A DNA stretch of 64,000 bases, taken from assembly GCA_021325365.1 (NCBI GenBank), contig JAJPHF010000100.1:1-64000 (forward strand), in the 5' to 3' direction. How positions within the stretch are numbered: the first letter of the stretch is position 1; the number at the start of each line of letters is the position of its first letter. The notes beneath the pieces were generated by a model that saw nothing but the letters and a program-made list of their open reading frames with translations, was not told the origin of the DNA and did no database searches. The DNA is from Pseudomonadota bacterium (GTDB taxonomy: Bacteria; Chloroflexota; UBA6077; JAJPHF01). Positions 1 through 8,234 of this stretch are shown here, in pieces. The position numbers and the translations under genes were made by a program.

Positions 1-117
1 CTTCTCGATGAGGAGCGGGTCCTGCACGAGCGGGATCTCGCCGCGCGTGCCGTGGAGGGTCGCCACCAGCACCGCGCCGCCGCCCTGGTCGCGGATCTCC
101 ATGTTCTGCAGGTGCAT
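1..117 (-). CDS. Unknown protein, N-terminal 39 residues (cut by left edge)
   Basis: An open frame starts at an ATG (117-115) and runs off the left edge of the window. It begins MHLQNMEIRDQGGG and continues with a short strand-rich stretch. A strong ribosome binding site (AAAGGAGG) sits about 8 bases before the ATG, which is the main support for a real gene. It lies downstream of, and on the same strand as, the MuF-JAMM gene and a small gene, so it may belong to the same transcript. No family is recognisable from 39 residues. Confidence 0.6.
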   Translation of the reverse strand, partial: MHLQNMEIRDQGGGAVLVATLHGTRGEIPLVQDPLLIEK

Positions 118-213
118 GCCGCCTGCCTCCTTTCAGAGGCAGCATAGCACAGTCCATATGGATGCAGGGATTACAGCATGGCGGGGTTATGCGCCGCCTC
201 CGCGCCGGGGGGA

Positions 214-429
214 TTAGGCGGGCCGCCGTGGGCGCGCCGGGAAGCGGCGGGAGGCAGCGGCCGCCGCAGCTGCTGCGCGGGCCGCGCGGCGCTCGGCGAG
301 GAACGCTTCGGCTTCCGCGCGCAGCGCCGCCCGTTCCTCGGCGGAGGGGCGCACGTGAATCGTGGTCTCGTCCAGGACATCGTCCTGGCGAGCCAATTGC
401 TCGCGGAGGGTCGGCCACCGTCGCGCCAT
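214..429 (-). CDS. Small charged protein downstream of MuF-JAMM gene
   Basis: A 71-residue frame starts 9 bases after the stop of the MuF-JAMM gene and is probably translated with it. The N-terminal half is a charged helix-forming sequence; the C-terminal third is alanine/arginine rich and low in complexity. It has no signal peptide or membrane segment. Its position directly after a possible effector gene would suit an immunity or antitoxin protein, but nothing in the sequence itself shows this. It could also be an ordinary small hypothetical protein. Confidence 0.45.
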   Translation of the reverse strand: MARRWPTLREQLARQDDVLDETTIHVRPSAEERAALRAEAEAFLAERRAARAAAAAAAASRRFPARPRRPA

Positions 430-438
430 CGCGCCACC

Positions 439-2139
439 TCACTCTGGCGGTTCGAGGTAATCATAGCGCAGCCCGATCTCGGGGGCGAGGCGCCGCATCG
501 TCTCGTGAACCTCCTGGGCCAGCGCTGCCTCTGGGGTAAGCTGCCCTGCCGCGATCAGCCGCTCATTGGGCTCGGCCGCGTCCGCATAGTAGATATCCCA
601 CAGCGCCGTTGCCTCTTCGATCGTTACCGTGGGCCGGCCCCGGCGTTTGCTCAGCAAATACCAGCCCCCGGTCTGCCCCACGACGGCCATGGTGCGCAGC
701 TCCGGATGGCGCAGCAGGATCCGCAGGTCATCGTCGGAGAACGACGAATTCCGCGGATGGGTATGGAGCTGCAGGTAGCGGCGTCCGGGCTGGAGCCCCC
801 GCAGTTGCGGCGCGAGATCGACATGCGCCTCTGTCCCCTCAAGGCTAGGGCCACTGGGGCGGCCTGTCTCCAGGTCCAGCAGGGCCGCGACCTCAACGCC
901 CAGCCGCACACTCCGCTTTCGGAGCAGCTCGCCCGCCCGCGCAATACGGTGTGCCGCCTCTGGCGGCGCCCCATGTGCTCGCAGTAACGCAATGATCTCG
1001 GGACGGCCCGCATCTGTTGGGCCGCCGCCAGAGTGGCCCGGGCCGCGACCGCCACCTATCGTGCCGCCGCCCCGTTCGCGCGCCACCAGCCGCCGCACCT
1101 CCTCGTCGCCCAGCACCTCGCGCAGCGAGGCCTCTCGGCGCATCGTACCCCAGCGCGGGTCATGGCTGCGGTGGACGAGGTCCTCCAGTGTGATGAGGCC
1201 TTGACGATAGGCCGCGTACTTCGCCGGCCCGAGAATCGCCTGCTGCTCGGCGGCCGGGAGCTTGGCGAACACGTCCGGGCCGCGCTCCACCTCGACGCGC
1301 GTCTCCCGGGCACCCGGGACACCCAGCTCGCCCCAGCTCTTGGTCACAGGGACCATTGTGCAGCGGCCGCGCGGGTGATCGTCGAGCCGCTCGTCGAGCC
1401 GATGGAAGCTCCCATGCATCGCCCAGCAGCTCGCGCAGGTGCGGCTGCTCAGCCCGGCCTGCCAGAGCCAGCCGGTCACGATGTCGCGGTTGGCGTGGTA
1501 GCTGCGCCGCGACGCCTCGCGGTAGCTGCGCAGCACCTCCGTCCGGGAGATCGTCAGCGCGCGCACCAGGTTGCCGCCCAATTGGCCCCGAATGGTGCTC
1601 GCAATGGCCCGCGGGTTCTGCCCGGTGGCCACCCCCGCGATGAGCGCCTTACGCACCGCCAAACTGGCGTCGGGGCCCAGCTCGTCCAGAATGGCCCGCA
1701 ATGGGGACCCGTCGCCGAGGAACCCCACCAGGTCGGTGAGCGCGGCCGTCGGCAGGCGATCCCACGCGAGCGTCACGCCCGGGGGCGGCGGCCCCAGTCC
1801 CGCACGCGCCAGCTCCTCGGCGTGCGCCTGCGCGGCATCGACGGCGGCCTGCTGGCCGTTCCACACCTCGCGTTCTGCAAATTGTGCGAACCCAGCGATC
1901 TCGGCCTCGACCTGGCGCTGGAGCGACTGGAGGCGGTCGCGCTGCAGCAGCCAGGCGGGCGAGATCTCGGTGCCGAGGGCCCGCGCCTGGGCGATCTGCG
2001 CCTCGAAGCCGCCGAGCTGGTGGCGGATGCGCTGCCAGGCGGCGCCGTAGGCCTCCGCCATTGGCACGGCACTCTGGCGCTCGCGCTGCAGCAACTCCTC
2101 TCGCGGGATGGTGCTGTCCGGCGCTGGAGGCCGGCCCAC
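439..2139 (-). CDS. Phage MuF-like head protein fused to a JAMM/JAB metallopeptidase domain
   Basis: The 566-residue protein starts at GTG 2139; an in-frame stop lies shortly upstream. Residues about 15-110 are helical. Residues 195-265 carry the Mu gpF/SPP1 gp7 (Phage_Mu_F) signature: an ISRTEVLRSYREA helix, then CASC (235-238), MHG (241-243) and HPRGRC (255-260). A glycine-rich linker (356-376) follows. The C-terminal part (about 380-566) has an exact JAMM motif, H459-T-H461-P, five residues, S468, two residues, D471, with E416 in a VEVAALLD strand as the likely fourth key residue. Phage_Mu_F proteins act in capsid assembly, and temperate-phage versions with variable C-terminal toxin domains are known; JAB domains also occur in polymorphic toxins. 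No portal, terminase or capsid gene is visible upstream, where a lipid acyltransferase lies. Function is inferred: an orphan phage gene or a MuF-type effector. Confidence 0.85.
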   Translation of the reverse strand: MGRPPAPDSTIPREELLQRERQSAVPMAEAYGAAWQRIRHQLGGFEAQIAQARALGTEISPAWLLQRDRLQSLQRQVEAEIAGFAQFAEREVWNGQQAAVDAAQAHAEELARAGLGPPPPGVTLAWDRLPTAALTDLVGFLGDGSPLRAILDELGPDASLAVRKALIAGVATGQNPRAIASTIRGQLGGNLVRALTISRTEVLRSYREASRRSYHANRDIVTGWLWQAGLSSRTCASCWAMHGSFHRLDERLDDHPRGRCTMVPVTKSWGELGVPGARETRVEVERGPDVFAKLPAAEQQAILGPAKYAAYRQGLITLEDLVHRSHDPRWGTMRREASLREVLGDEEVRRLVARERGGGTIGGGRGPGHSGGGPTDAGRPEIIALLRAHGAPPEAAHRIARAGELLRKRSVRLGVEVAALLDLETGRPSGPSLEGTEAHVDLAPQLRGLQPGRRYLQLHTHPRNSSFSDDDLRILLRHPELRTMAVVGQTGGWYLLSKRRGRPTVTIEEATALWDIYYADAAEPNERLIAAGQLTPEAALAQEVHETMRRLAPEIGLRYDYLEPPE

Positions 2140-2193
2140 GATTCGTGCCCGTGGAGTGCTAGCTGCTGACGGCTAATAGCTGATGGCTGACCG

Positions 2194-3159
2194 CTATTCC
2201 GGCCAAACTCGCTGGAAGACCGTCCACTGCTCCGGGTAGCGACGGATGGCCGCCTCGACGATCCGCGTGATGCGCTCGGTGTTGGCCTGTACGTCGGCGC
2301 GGACGTTGCCCGTCTCGACGAGCGCGAGCGGCGGCTCGAACCAGCCGAGGTGGCGGCCGCTCGGCTGGCGCGCGGTGAACGCCGGCAGGACCGCCGCGCC
2401 GGTGCGCAGGGCGAGGCCGGCCGCGCCGCCGGGCAGGCGCGTCGGGGCGCCGAAGAAGCGGACCGTGATGCCGTTGCCGAGCACGTCGCGATCCGAGAGC
2501 AGGCCGACGACCTCGTTGCGCCCGAGCGCCGCCACGATGGCGCGCAGCAGGCCGGGGCCGGCTGGCAGGGGCTGGACGCCGTGGCTGGTGCGCAGGCGCT
2601 GCATCAGCGCGAGCAGCGCCGGTGGCTGAAGCGCCTCGACGACCACGTTGGCCGGGCAGCCGCCCAAGGCGATCATCTGGCCAACCAGGCTGACGCTGCC
2701 GAGGTGCGCGGTGACGAGCAGCACGCCGCGCCCGCCCGAGCGCGCCGCCTCCAGGTGTTCCCAGCCGTGCAAGTCCACCGCGGCGCGGAGCGCCGCGGCG
2801 CTGAGACGCGGTAGCCGCAGGACGTCGTAGTAGTTTAGCGCCCCGTGGCGGAACACCGCGCGCACCAGCCGCTCGGGCGGCGGGCCGCCGAGGACGTGGG
2901 CCAGGTTGGCGCGCACGGCCTGACGCGCGCCCCGCCCGGCCGCGTAGGCGCCCAGCCCGCCGAGGCCGGCCAGCGCGCTCCCGACCGCCACCGGGAGGAG
3001 CGGCGCGAGCCACGCGCCCAGCCGAAAGAGCCAGTACTGTACCAGCGCTCGTCCCGGGACGGGTGGCAGGCCAGCCGTGGTGTGGTGCTGCCGGCCCGGC
3101 ACCCGTCGGTCAGAGTGGCGCGGGATCGGCATCCGCGGCCCGCTGCTATTGTGCGGCAT
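2194..3159 (-). CDS. LpxL/PatA-type lysophospholipid acyltransferase, divergent
   Basis: This is a 321-residue member of the LPLAT family that acylates lipids at the inner face of the membrane (LpxL/HtrB in lipid A, PatA in phosphatidylinositol mannosides). A hydrophobic segment (about 40-78) precedes the acyltransferase core. The motif is AHLGSVS at 151-157: His152 is kept, but the H-x4-D/E acid is replaced by Ser157, unlike the paralog at 5918-6859, which has HIGNSD. The ending PEQWTVFQRVWPE is typical of the family. The first 35 residues look unrelated to the family, so the true start is uncertain; ATG 3132 is an alternative. It may be a poorly active or re-specialised copy. Confidence 0.85.
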   Translation of the reverse strand: MPHNSSGPRMPIPRHSDRRVPGRQHHTTAGLPPVPGRALVQYWLFRLGAWLAPLLPVAVGSALAGLGGLGAYAAGRGARQAVRANLAHVLGGPPPERLVRAVFRHGALNYYDVLRLPRLSAAALRAAVDLHGWEHLEAARSGGRGVLLVTAHLGSVSLVGQMIALGGCPANVVVEALQPPALLALMQRLRTSHGVQPLPAGPGLLRAIVAALGRNEVVGLLSDRDVLGNGITVRFFGAPTRLPGGAAGLALRTGAAVLPAFTARQPSGRHLGWFEPPLALVETGNVRADVQANTERITRIVEAAIRRYPEQWTVFQRVWPE

Positions 3160-3518
3160 GGGGCGCTGTCAGTGCAGCGCCCGCGGCATGGCGTGGGGCT
3201 GGCCGCCCGGGGTGTCCGCGACTCGCGGGCGCCGCATCCCGCGGGAGAGAGTGGTTGGGGCTGCACGGCTGGCCGAGGGCCGGACGTCGAGCGCTCGCCG
3301 CGGTTGGGGCCAGCCGCGCGGGCCGGTCGGTGCCGGAGACGCGCGGGGCGAGGCGGCTGTGCTGCCGCCTCGCCCCGGGCGGGGAAGAGAGGGTGTCGGC
3401 CGGCCGCCAAGTCGCGCCGCACCGCGTCGGCGCGACTTGGCGGCCGGTGGCGGCACGGCGCGGCGCGGGCGCGCGATGTGGACGCGCGGGCTCTCCTCGC
3501 GCCATCGCGGGGACGGGG
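3160..3518. other. Intergenic region with a large GC-rich palindrome
   Basis: About 360 bases without a convincing gene. Open frames here have the composition of shadow frames. The only structure seen is the 20-bp inverted repeat at 3400-3447, listed separately. Confidence 0.6.
3400..3447. repeat. Perfect 20-bp inverted repeat, 8-base loop
   Basis: Bases 3400-3419 and 3428-3447 are exact reverse complements; the loop is CACCGCGT. The stem is mostly G and C. No T-run follows on either strand, so it is not a classic intrinsic terminator. It lies about 70 bases beyond the stop of the secreted protein gene at 3519-4208, so it could still end that transcript or be a protein-binding or mobile repeat site. 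Confidence 0.8.
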
Positions 3519-4208
3519 TCAGCCGCCGTTGCGGCTGTCTTCGGGCACGGCGCGCGGGCAGATGTTGCGGACGTAGAAGTCGAGGCCTTCGAGCACCTCG
3601 CGGTAGTTCACAGCCTGGGCCATGGGATAGCTCGCGTAGTTCAGGTTGAAGTCCGCGGCGCCGAGGCCGTTGCCGACGACCGCCTCGCGCGTCCCAGCGG
3701 CCGTGAATAGGTTAGCGATCTCGGCCTGGTGCAGGCCCGACAGGCCGATCAGGTCGCCGGGCGCCAGGGCGGGGATGCCGCCCGGGGTGTTCGTGATGAT
3801 CTGGTTGGCGACGTAGGCGGGCGAGAGCGGGCTGCCGCCGGTCGGCAGGTTGAGGGCGCCAGGATAGCCGAAGGCTGTCGTGAGCCGGGCTTGCTGTAGC
3901 CCGTAGGGGAGGTAGCCGCGGTAGAGCTGCCATGAGGCGCCGCCGCCGGGGGGCGCGAAGCCCGGCGCGCCGTAGACCGCGGGCGCCCACGGGTACAGGC
4001 CGACGGGTGGGCGGCCGTTCGGCAGCATCGGGTAGGCGTCCGCGGCCTGGACGTAGCGCATCATGCGCATGGCGACCGGGGTGGCGAGCTGGTCCCAGAG
4101 CTGCTGGCACTGGGGGTTCTCGCTGATGTCGTCGGCGTGCGCGCCGGCGCGCGGCTCGACGGCGAACGCGCTGGCAACCGCCAGCAGGGTGAGGACGAGG
4201 CGTCGCAT
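3519..4208 (-). CDS. Secreted protein of unknown function
   Basis: Start chosen at ATG 4208, which has AAGGAGGG six to seven bases upstream and begins a signal peptide (MRRLVLTLLAVASAFA, cleavage probably near AGAHA). The longer frame to 4292 adds only non-family-like residues. The mature protein of about 205 residues is rich in Pro, Gly, Tyr and Leu (YPWAPAVYGAPG, YRGYLPYGLQQ), with two cysteines in NPQCQQLWDQ and NICPRAVPE that could form a disulfide. No enzymatic motif is recognised. A smaller signal-peptide-like gene (4289-4507) precedes it on the same strand, so the two may be co-transcribed. Confidence 0.8.
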   Translation of the reverse strand: MRRLVLTLLAVASAFAVEPRAGAHADDISENPQCQQLWDQLATPVAMRMMRYVQAADAYPMLPNGRPPVGLYPWAPAVYGAPGFAPPGGGASWQLYRGYLPYGLQQARLTTAFGYPGALNLPTGGSPLSPAYVANQIITNTPGGIPALAPGDLIGLSGLHQAEIANLFTAAGTREAVVGNGLGAADFNLNYASYPMAQAVNYREVLEGLDFYVRNICPRAVPEDSRNGG

Positions 4209-4288
4209 GTCATCCCTCCTTTGGCTGTCGGGGTACGATCCTTGTGGTGCAGTAAGGTGCGGCGCGAGGCGCCAGATGCGGGAATGGG

Positions 4289-4507
4289 TCACGATCCCGC
4301 CGCGGGGAGCCGCACGCGGGTGAGGGGCAATTCCGCTTGCAGGCGCGATGGCGGCGTGGCCAGCACCGACCCAGCCCGCGGGCTGGTGTCCGCGAGGCGC
4401 GGCTCGGGGCTGACCTCGAAGGGGCTCTGGGCGCGGGCCAGCGGCGCGGGCGGAAGTCCGAGCCGCGTGAGGGCGCGGAGCGCGAGGGCGAAGCCGGTTC
4501 TGGTCAT
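4289..4507 (-). CDS. Small protein with signal-peptide-like N-terminus
   Basis: A 72-residue frame starts at ATG 4507 with AAGGAG about 8 bases upstream. The N-terminus, MTRTGFALALRALTRLG, resembles a weak export signal and is followed by a short Pro/Leu/Arg-rich tail without motifs. The upstream region is unusually A+T rich for this genome (about 4550-4640), as expected of a promoter. It may share a transcript with the secreted protein gene about 80 bases downstream. Function unknown. Confidence 0.5.
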   Translation of the reverse strand: MTRTGFALALRALTRLGLPPAPLARAQSPFEVSPEPRLADTSPRAGSVLATPPSRLQAELPLTRVRLPAAGS

Positions 4508-5084
4508 GCCCGTACTCCTTGCGAGTGGATGCCTGGATGGGCGTCTCTGTGACATTAAACGAGAAGATCGCCCGGATGTTACAGGTGATCGAAAGATCAG
4601 ACTGAGATCAGACGAATAGCAAATATTGCGATAAGCTGAACAGGCGACCATGTCCAGCGCTAGAGATGGGCGCCGCCTTGGCTGAGAGGGCGGAGCGCCG
4701 CGACCTGGCGCTCCGGGAGAGGGCAAAGCAGTGTTCCGGAAGAGCCACTGGTGGCTAGCGCTGGCGGCGATGGCCTGAACCTACACGGCGCCGCGACGCC
4801 GCGTCCCCCGGCCCCGACGCGGCAACCGATCGGCTGGAGCTGCTGCCCGCGGGGCGGGCGAGCGTCGTCGAGCTGGCGACGGCCGTGAGCAGCGGCGACG
4901 TGGCGCGAGCGCTCCACTGCGGGCCTGGAGCCCGTGGCGCAGCAGATGGTGACTGACGGGAACGCCTTCGACGGTTTCCAACGCAGCCTCACGAATTCGG
5001 GTGAGCGGACCGGCATCGCGGCGCCGGGGACGCGGGGGGTATCATAGGGGGCGGATCCACGGGCGGCGGTATGGGGAACCGAGC
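4508..5084. other. Intergenic region between divergent genes
   Basis: About 580 bases. The stretch 4550-4640 is A+T rich and contains several GATC/TCTGATC-like words; it probably holds the promoter of the minus-strand small gene. On the plus strand a TATCAT box at 5040-5045 lies 40 bases before the ATG at 5085 and may be its -10 element. A 118-residue minus-strand frame at 4660-5016 looks non-coding. Confidence 0.5.
5040..5045 (+). promoter_or_regulatory. Possible -10 box (TATCAT)
   Basis: TATCAT stands out in G/C-rich sequence 40 bases before the start of the membrane protein gene at 5085. No good -35 box is seen at the usual distance. Confidence 0.35.
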
Positions 5085-5855
5085 ATGGGGGACCTGGCGT
5101 ATCGGGTGCTGGGCCTGCTGGTGCAGGCGCGCTTCCGGATTGCCGCGCTAGTAGGGGTGCTCAACGCGGTCTTCCTCGTGCTCGAAGTGCAGCAGGTGCG
5201 AGAGGCGCCATCGGTAGCGGGCGGCCTCGGGCTCCTCGATTCGCCGCTACTGCTCGCGGGAGCGGTCCTGCTGATCGCTCAGCTGCCGCCGGGCGTCGTC
5301 TTCCGCGCGAGCGGGCCGGCGGCCACGCCGCGGGACGCGCCCGCCGGACGCGAGCTGGGCGACGCGGAGCTGAGCGCGGACGACGGCGAATGGGGCTGCC
5401 GCGTAAGCGGGCGATTGCGGGCGGGCGAGGAGCGCGAATGGCGGTTGCTCGTGCCCGGCACGCTGGAGCTCACGCGCTGGGGCGGCGTCGAGGTGAGCGC
5501 GCCGATCTACGCGCCGCGCTCGCGGCCGCAAGGGTTGGCGCCGCTTGGCGTGCGAACGTTCGACTGGTCGCGCCCGCGCGTCGGCGCGCAGCCGCCGCTG
5601 TGGGGCGCGCACCCCCCGGTGGGCCAGCGGCGCGTCCCGCCGCGCGAGCCGGAGGTGGTCGTACAGAGCATCGCGCGCCTGGCGATTCCCGCGCCGACGC
5701 TGGAGGCAGTAGCGCCCGGCTGGCAGTACGCCGGGCTGCGCCGCTACCCGGCGTTGCGACTCGTCCACGGCGGCGAGCAGGGGCGGCCCCAGTACACCTA
5801 CGTGGCCTTTGGCACCACCGCTGCCCGTGACGCGGTGCTAACTCGGCTGGTGTAG
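5085..5855 (+). CDS. Membrane protein of unknown function, two N-terminal TM segments
   Basis: Start chosen at ATG 5085 (MGDLAYRVLG); the open frame extends to 5001 but the extra residues are arginine-rich. The 256-residue protein has two hydrophobic helices within the first 75 residues (FRIAALVGVLNAVFLVLEV and LLLAGAVLLIAQLPPGVVF) and a soluble C-terminal part of about 170 residues with a WRLLVPGTLELTRWGG strand region. It stands alone between divergent and convergent neighbours. No family recognised. Confidence 0.65.
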   Translation: MGDLAYRVLGLLVQARFRIAALVGVLNAVFLVLEVQQVREAPSVAGGLGLLDSPLLLAGAVLLIAQLPPGVVFRASGPAATPRDAPAGRELGDAELSADDGEWGCRVSGRLRAGEEREWRLLVPGTLELTRWGGVEVSAPIYAPRSRPQGLAPLGVRTFDWSRPRVGAQPPLWGAHPPVGQRRVPPREPEVVVQSIARLAIPAPTLEAVAPGWQYAGLRRYPALRLVHGGEQGRPQYTYVAFGTTAARDAVLTRLV

Positions 5856-5917
5856 CGCGCCGCGCCCGGCTCGGCCGCGCCGAACCCACCCTCGCCCGGC
5901 GCCGCCGGGGCGGCTCC

Positions 5918-6859
5918 TCACCAACTGGGCGCCGCGCCCCTATCGCCCGCCGCATCGTGCCCGGCCATACTGGTAGCCGTCTCGACGATTGGGCCTGCCT
6001 CGGTCGCCGGCCACATGGGGCGGAACATGAACCACTGATCGGGGTGCTGGCGGATGAAGCCCTCCAGTGCGCTCATCACCTGCTGCGTGAGCGCCTGGAT
6101 GTCTGCTTGCAAGTCGCCCGAGCGCTGGATCTGGAGTGGCGGGCTGATGTGGACCTCGTAGCCGTGGCCCGCGCGCACGACGCAGGCGGCGATGAGGCTC
6201 GCGCCGGTCCGGAGCGCGAGCGTGGCGGCGCCCGCCGGCACGCGCGTCCACGCGCCGAAGAACTGCACCGGCACGCCGCTGCGCTCGCGGTGGGTCGGCC
6301 GGTCCACGAGGAAGGCTAGCACCTCGTTGCGCCGCAAGACGCGCAGGACCTCGCGGGCGCCCGCCTCGACGGGGATGACCTGCATACCGGCCTGCCGCCG
6401 CGTCTCCTGCACCAGCGTGTTCCAGCGCGGCGGTTGCAGCGTCTCGGCGATGACGTGGGCCGGGTAGCCACGGCCGGCCAGGATGGCGCCGCCCACGTCC
6501 GAGTTGCCAATGTGGCCGCCCACGAAGATCAGACCGCGCCCGTGCGCGCGCGCCGCCTCGACGTGCTCGAGCCCGTGGACGGTGAGCCGCTGCTCGATCT
6601 CTTTGAGCTGTGCGCCGCTGAGGCGGAGCATGTCGATCAGGTACTTGCCGTAGTTGCGGAAGGCGGCGCGGGCCAGCCCTTCGGCTCGCCCGGCGGCTCG
6701 CGGGCCGAGAATCTGCCGCAGGTTGGCGACGGCGTGGCGGCGCTTGGCCGGCCATAGCCAGTAGGCGACCCAGCCGCCGCCCTCCGCGAGCCGATAGCTC
6801 ACGCCGAGCGGCAGGACGACGGCGATGCGACGACCTACCAGGTGCAGCCAGTAGATCAT
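5918..6859 (-). CDS. PatA/LpxL-type lysophospholipid acyltransferase, coupled to ino1
   Basis: Start is ATG 6859, which overlaps the ino1 stop as ATGA; the longer open frame upstream only reads through ino1 out of frame. The 313-residue protein has an N-terminal hydrophobic helix ([20 protein letters not shown]), the complete H116-x4-D121 acyltransferase motif in [11 protein letters not shown], a [15 protein letters not shown] stretch typical of the family, and the usual [11 protein letters not shown] ending. Translational coupling to inositol-3-phosphate synthase suggests that it acylates an inositol-containing lipid, as PatA does for phosphatidylinositol mannosides. That substrate is inferred from context only. 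Confidence 0.9.
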   Translation of the reverse strand: MIYWLHLVGRRIAVVLPLGVSYRLAEGGGWVAYWLWPAKRRHAVANLRQILGPRAAGRAEGLARAAFRNYGKYLIDMLRLSGAQLKEIEQRLTVHGLEHVEAARAHGRGLIFVGGHIGNSDVGGAILAGRGYPAHVIAETLQPPRWNTLVQETRRQAGMQVIPVEAGAREVLRVLRRNEVLAFLVDRPTHRERSGVPVQFFGAWTRVPAGAATLALRTGASLIAACVVRAGHGYEVHISPPLQIQRSGDLQADIQALTQQVMSALEGFIRQHPDQWFMFRPMWPATEAGPIVETATSMAGHDAAGDRGAAPSW

Positions 6860-8016
6860 TCCGCGGTGTCGACCGCCGGGGCCGGGCTGGGAACGTGGGC
6901 AGCGCCGTCGCCGAGCCCGCCGGCCAGACCGTTCTCGGCGGCCGTGTCGCCGCCGCGGATGAAGCACTCGACCTGGTCGTGGGCCACGTCGTCGGGGTGC
7001 TGGATGGGCGGCGACTTCATGAAGTAGGCGGAGGGCCACTCCAGGGCGCCGCTGAGGCCGCGGTCGAGCGCGAGCTTCACGCAGCGGACCGCGTCGATGA
7101 CGACGCCGGCGGAGTTCGGCGAGTCCCACACCTCGAGCTTTAGCTCCAGGTTCAGCGGCACGTCGCCGAAGGTGCGGCCCTCCATGCGAATGTACGCCCA
7201 CTTGCGGTCGGTAAGCCACGGCACGTAGTCGCTCGGCCCGATGTAGACGTTGTCGGCGCCCATGTCGTAGTCGAGCTGGGACGTGACGGCGTTCGTCTTG
7301 GAGATCTTCTTCGACTCCAGCCGCGAGCGCTCCAGCATGTTGTAGAAGTCCATGTTGCCGCCGACGTTGAGCTGGCTGGTGCGCTCCAGCTTGACGCCGC
7401 GGTCCTGAAACAGCCGGGTGAGCACGCGGTGGACGATGGTGGCGCCGACCTGGGACTTGATGTCGTCGCCGATGATCGGCAGGTTGCGCTCGCGGAAGCG
7501 GCGCTGCCAGTACGGCTCGCGGGCGATGAACACGGGGATGCAGTTCACGAAGCCGCAGCCGGCCGCCAGCACCTGCTCGACGTACCACTTGGTAGCCGTC
7601 TCGCTGCCGACGGGCAGGTAGCTCACCACCACGTCGGTCTTGGACTCTTTCAGGATGCCCACGATGTCGTCGGTGGCGCCGGGCGCCTTGCTGATGACCT
7701 GCGACAGATAGTGGCCGATGCCGTCATGCGTCATCCCACGATGGACGGGCACGCCCATCTTCGGCACGTCGGCGAACTTGTAGGTGTTGTTGGGCTCGGT
7801 GAAGATGGCTTCCGAGAGGTCCTTGCCCACCTTGTCGGCGTCGATGTCGAAGGCGGCGCTGAACTCGATGTCGCGGACGTGGTAGCCGCCGAGGTTCACG
7901 TGCATCAGGCCGGGGACGAGGTCCGTGTCCTTGGCGTTGCGGTAGTAGTGAACGCCCTGCACCAGCGATGAGGCGCAGTTGCCGACGCCAATAATGGCGA
8001 CGCGGATGCTGCCCAA
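6856..8016 (-). CDS. ino1: Inositol-3-phosphate synthase
   Basis: Converts glucose 6-phosphate to 1D-myo-inositol 3-phosphate with NAD+, in the cytoplasm; this is the first step toward inositol lipids. The start is TTG 8016, supported by AAGGAGG eight bases upstream. The 386-residue protein has the NAD-binding [16 protein letters not shown] at residues about 6-21 and the family stretches [22 protein letters not shown] and [12 protein letters not shown]. Length and order match the actinobacterial/archaeal short Ino1 type. The last 30 residues (after about 355) are a low-complexity tail. It is followed by the acyltransferase gene with ATGA overlap. Confidence 0.96.
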   Translation of the reverse strand: MGSIRVAIIGVGNCASSLVQGVHYYRNAKDTDLVPGLMHVNLGGYHVRDIEFSAAFDIDADKVGKDLSEAIFTEPNNTYKFADVPKMGVPVHRGMTHDGIGHYLSQVISKAPGATDDIVGILKESKTDVVVSYLPVGSETATKWYVEQVLAAGCGFVNCIPVFIAREPYWQRRFRERNLPIIGDDIKSQVGATIVHRVLTRLFQDRGVKLERTSQLNVGGNMDFYNMLERSRLESKKISKTNAVTSQLDYDMGADNVYIGPSDYVPWLTDRKWAYIRMEGRTFGDVPLNLELKLEVWDSPNSAGVVIDAVRCVKLALDRGLSGALEWPSAYFMKSPPIQHPDDVAHDQVECFIRGGDTAAENGLAGGLGDGAAHVPSPAPAVDTAE

Positions 8017-8203
8017 GGTGCTCCTCCTTACGCCGCTCCCGTTACGCCATCCTTGGGCGTCCGCTCCGCGGCCCGTCCCGCCGGCGAGAATCGCGTGCGG
8101 CGCTGTTCAGGGCAGCCCGCAAGACGCACAACCGGTGGGGACCAAACAGATTATGGGGCGCCCGCGGGGCCGCTCGCAACCGGGGCGGCGGGGCAGGCTG
8201 TGG

Positions 8204-8209
8204 TATCAT
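8204..8209 (+). promoter_or_regulatory. Possible -10 box (TATCAT) of prfB
   Basis: TATCAT in a G/C-rich context, 26 bases before the prfB start codon. No clear -35 box is present. An AAGGGGAG ribosome binding site follows at about 8223-8230. Confidence 0.4.
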
Positions 8210-8234
8210 CCTTTGATATCAGAAGGGGAGTCCC

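Noticed and set aside
4660..5016. 118-residue minus-strand frame
   Set aside because: No ribosome binding site, odd composition, and it overlaps the probable promoter region.
6860..7588. Upstream extension of the acyltransferase frame (5918-7588)
   Set aside because: It runs through ino1 in another frame with a His/Arg/Pro-rich composition. The family N-terminus starts at ATG 6859, overlapping the ino1 stop.
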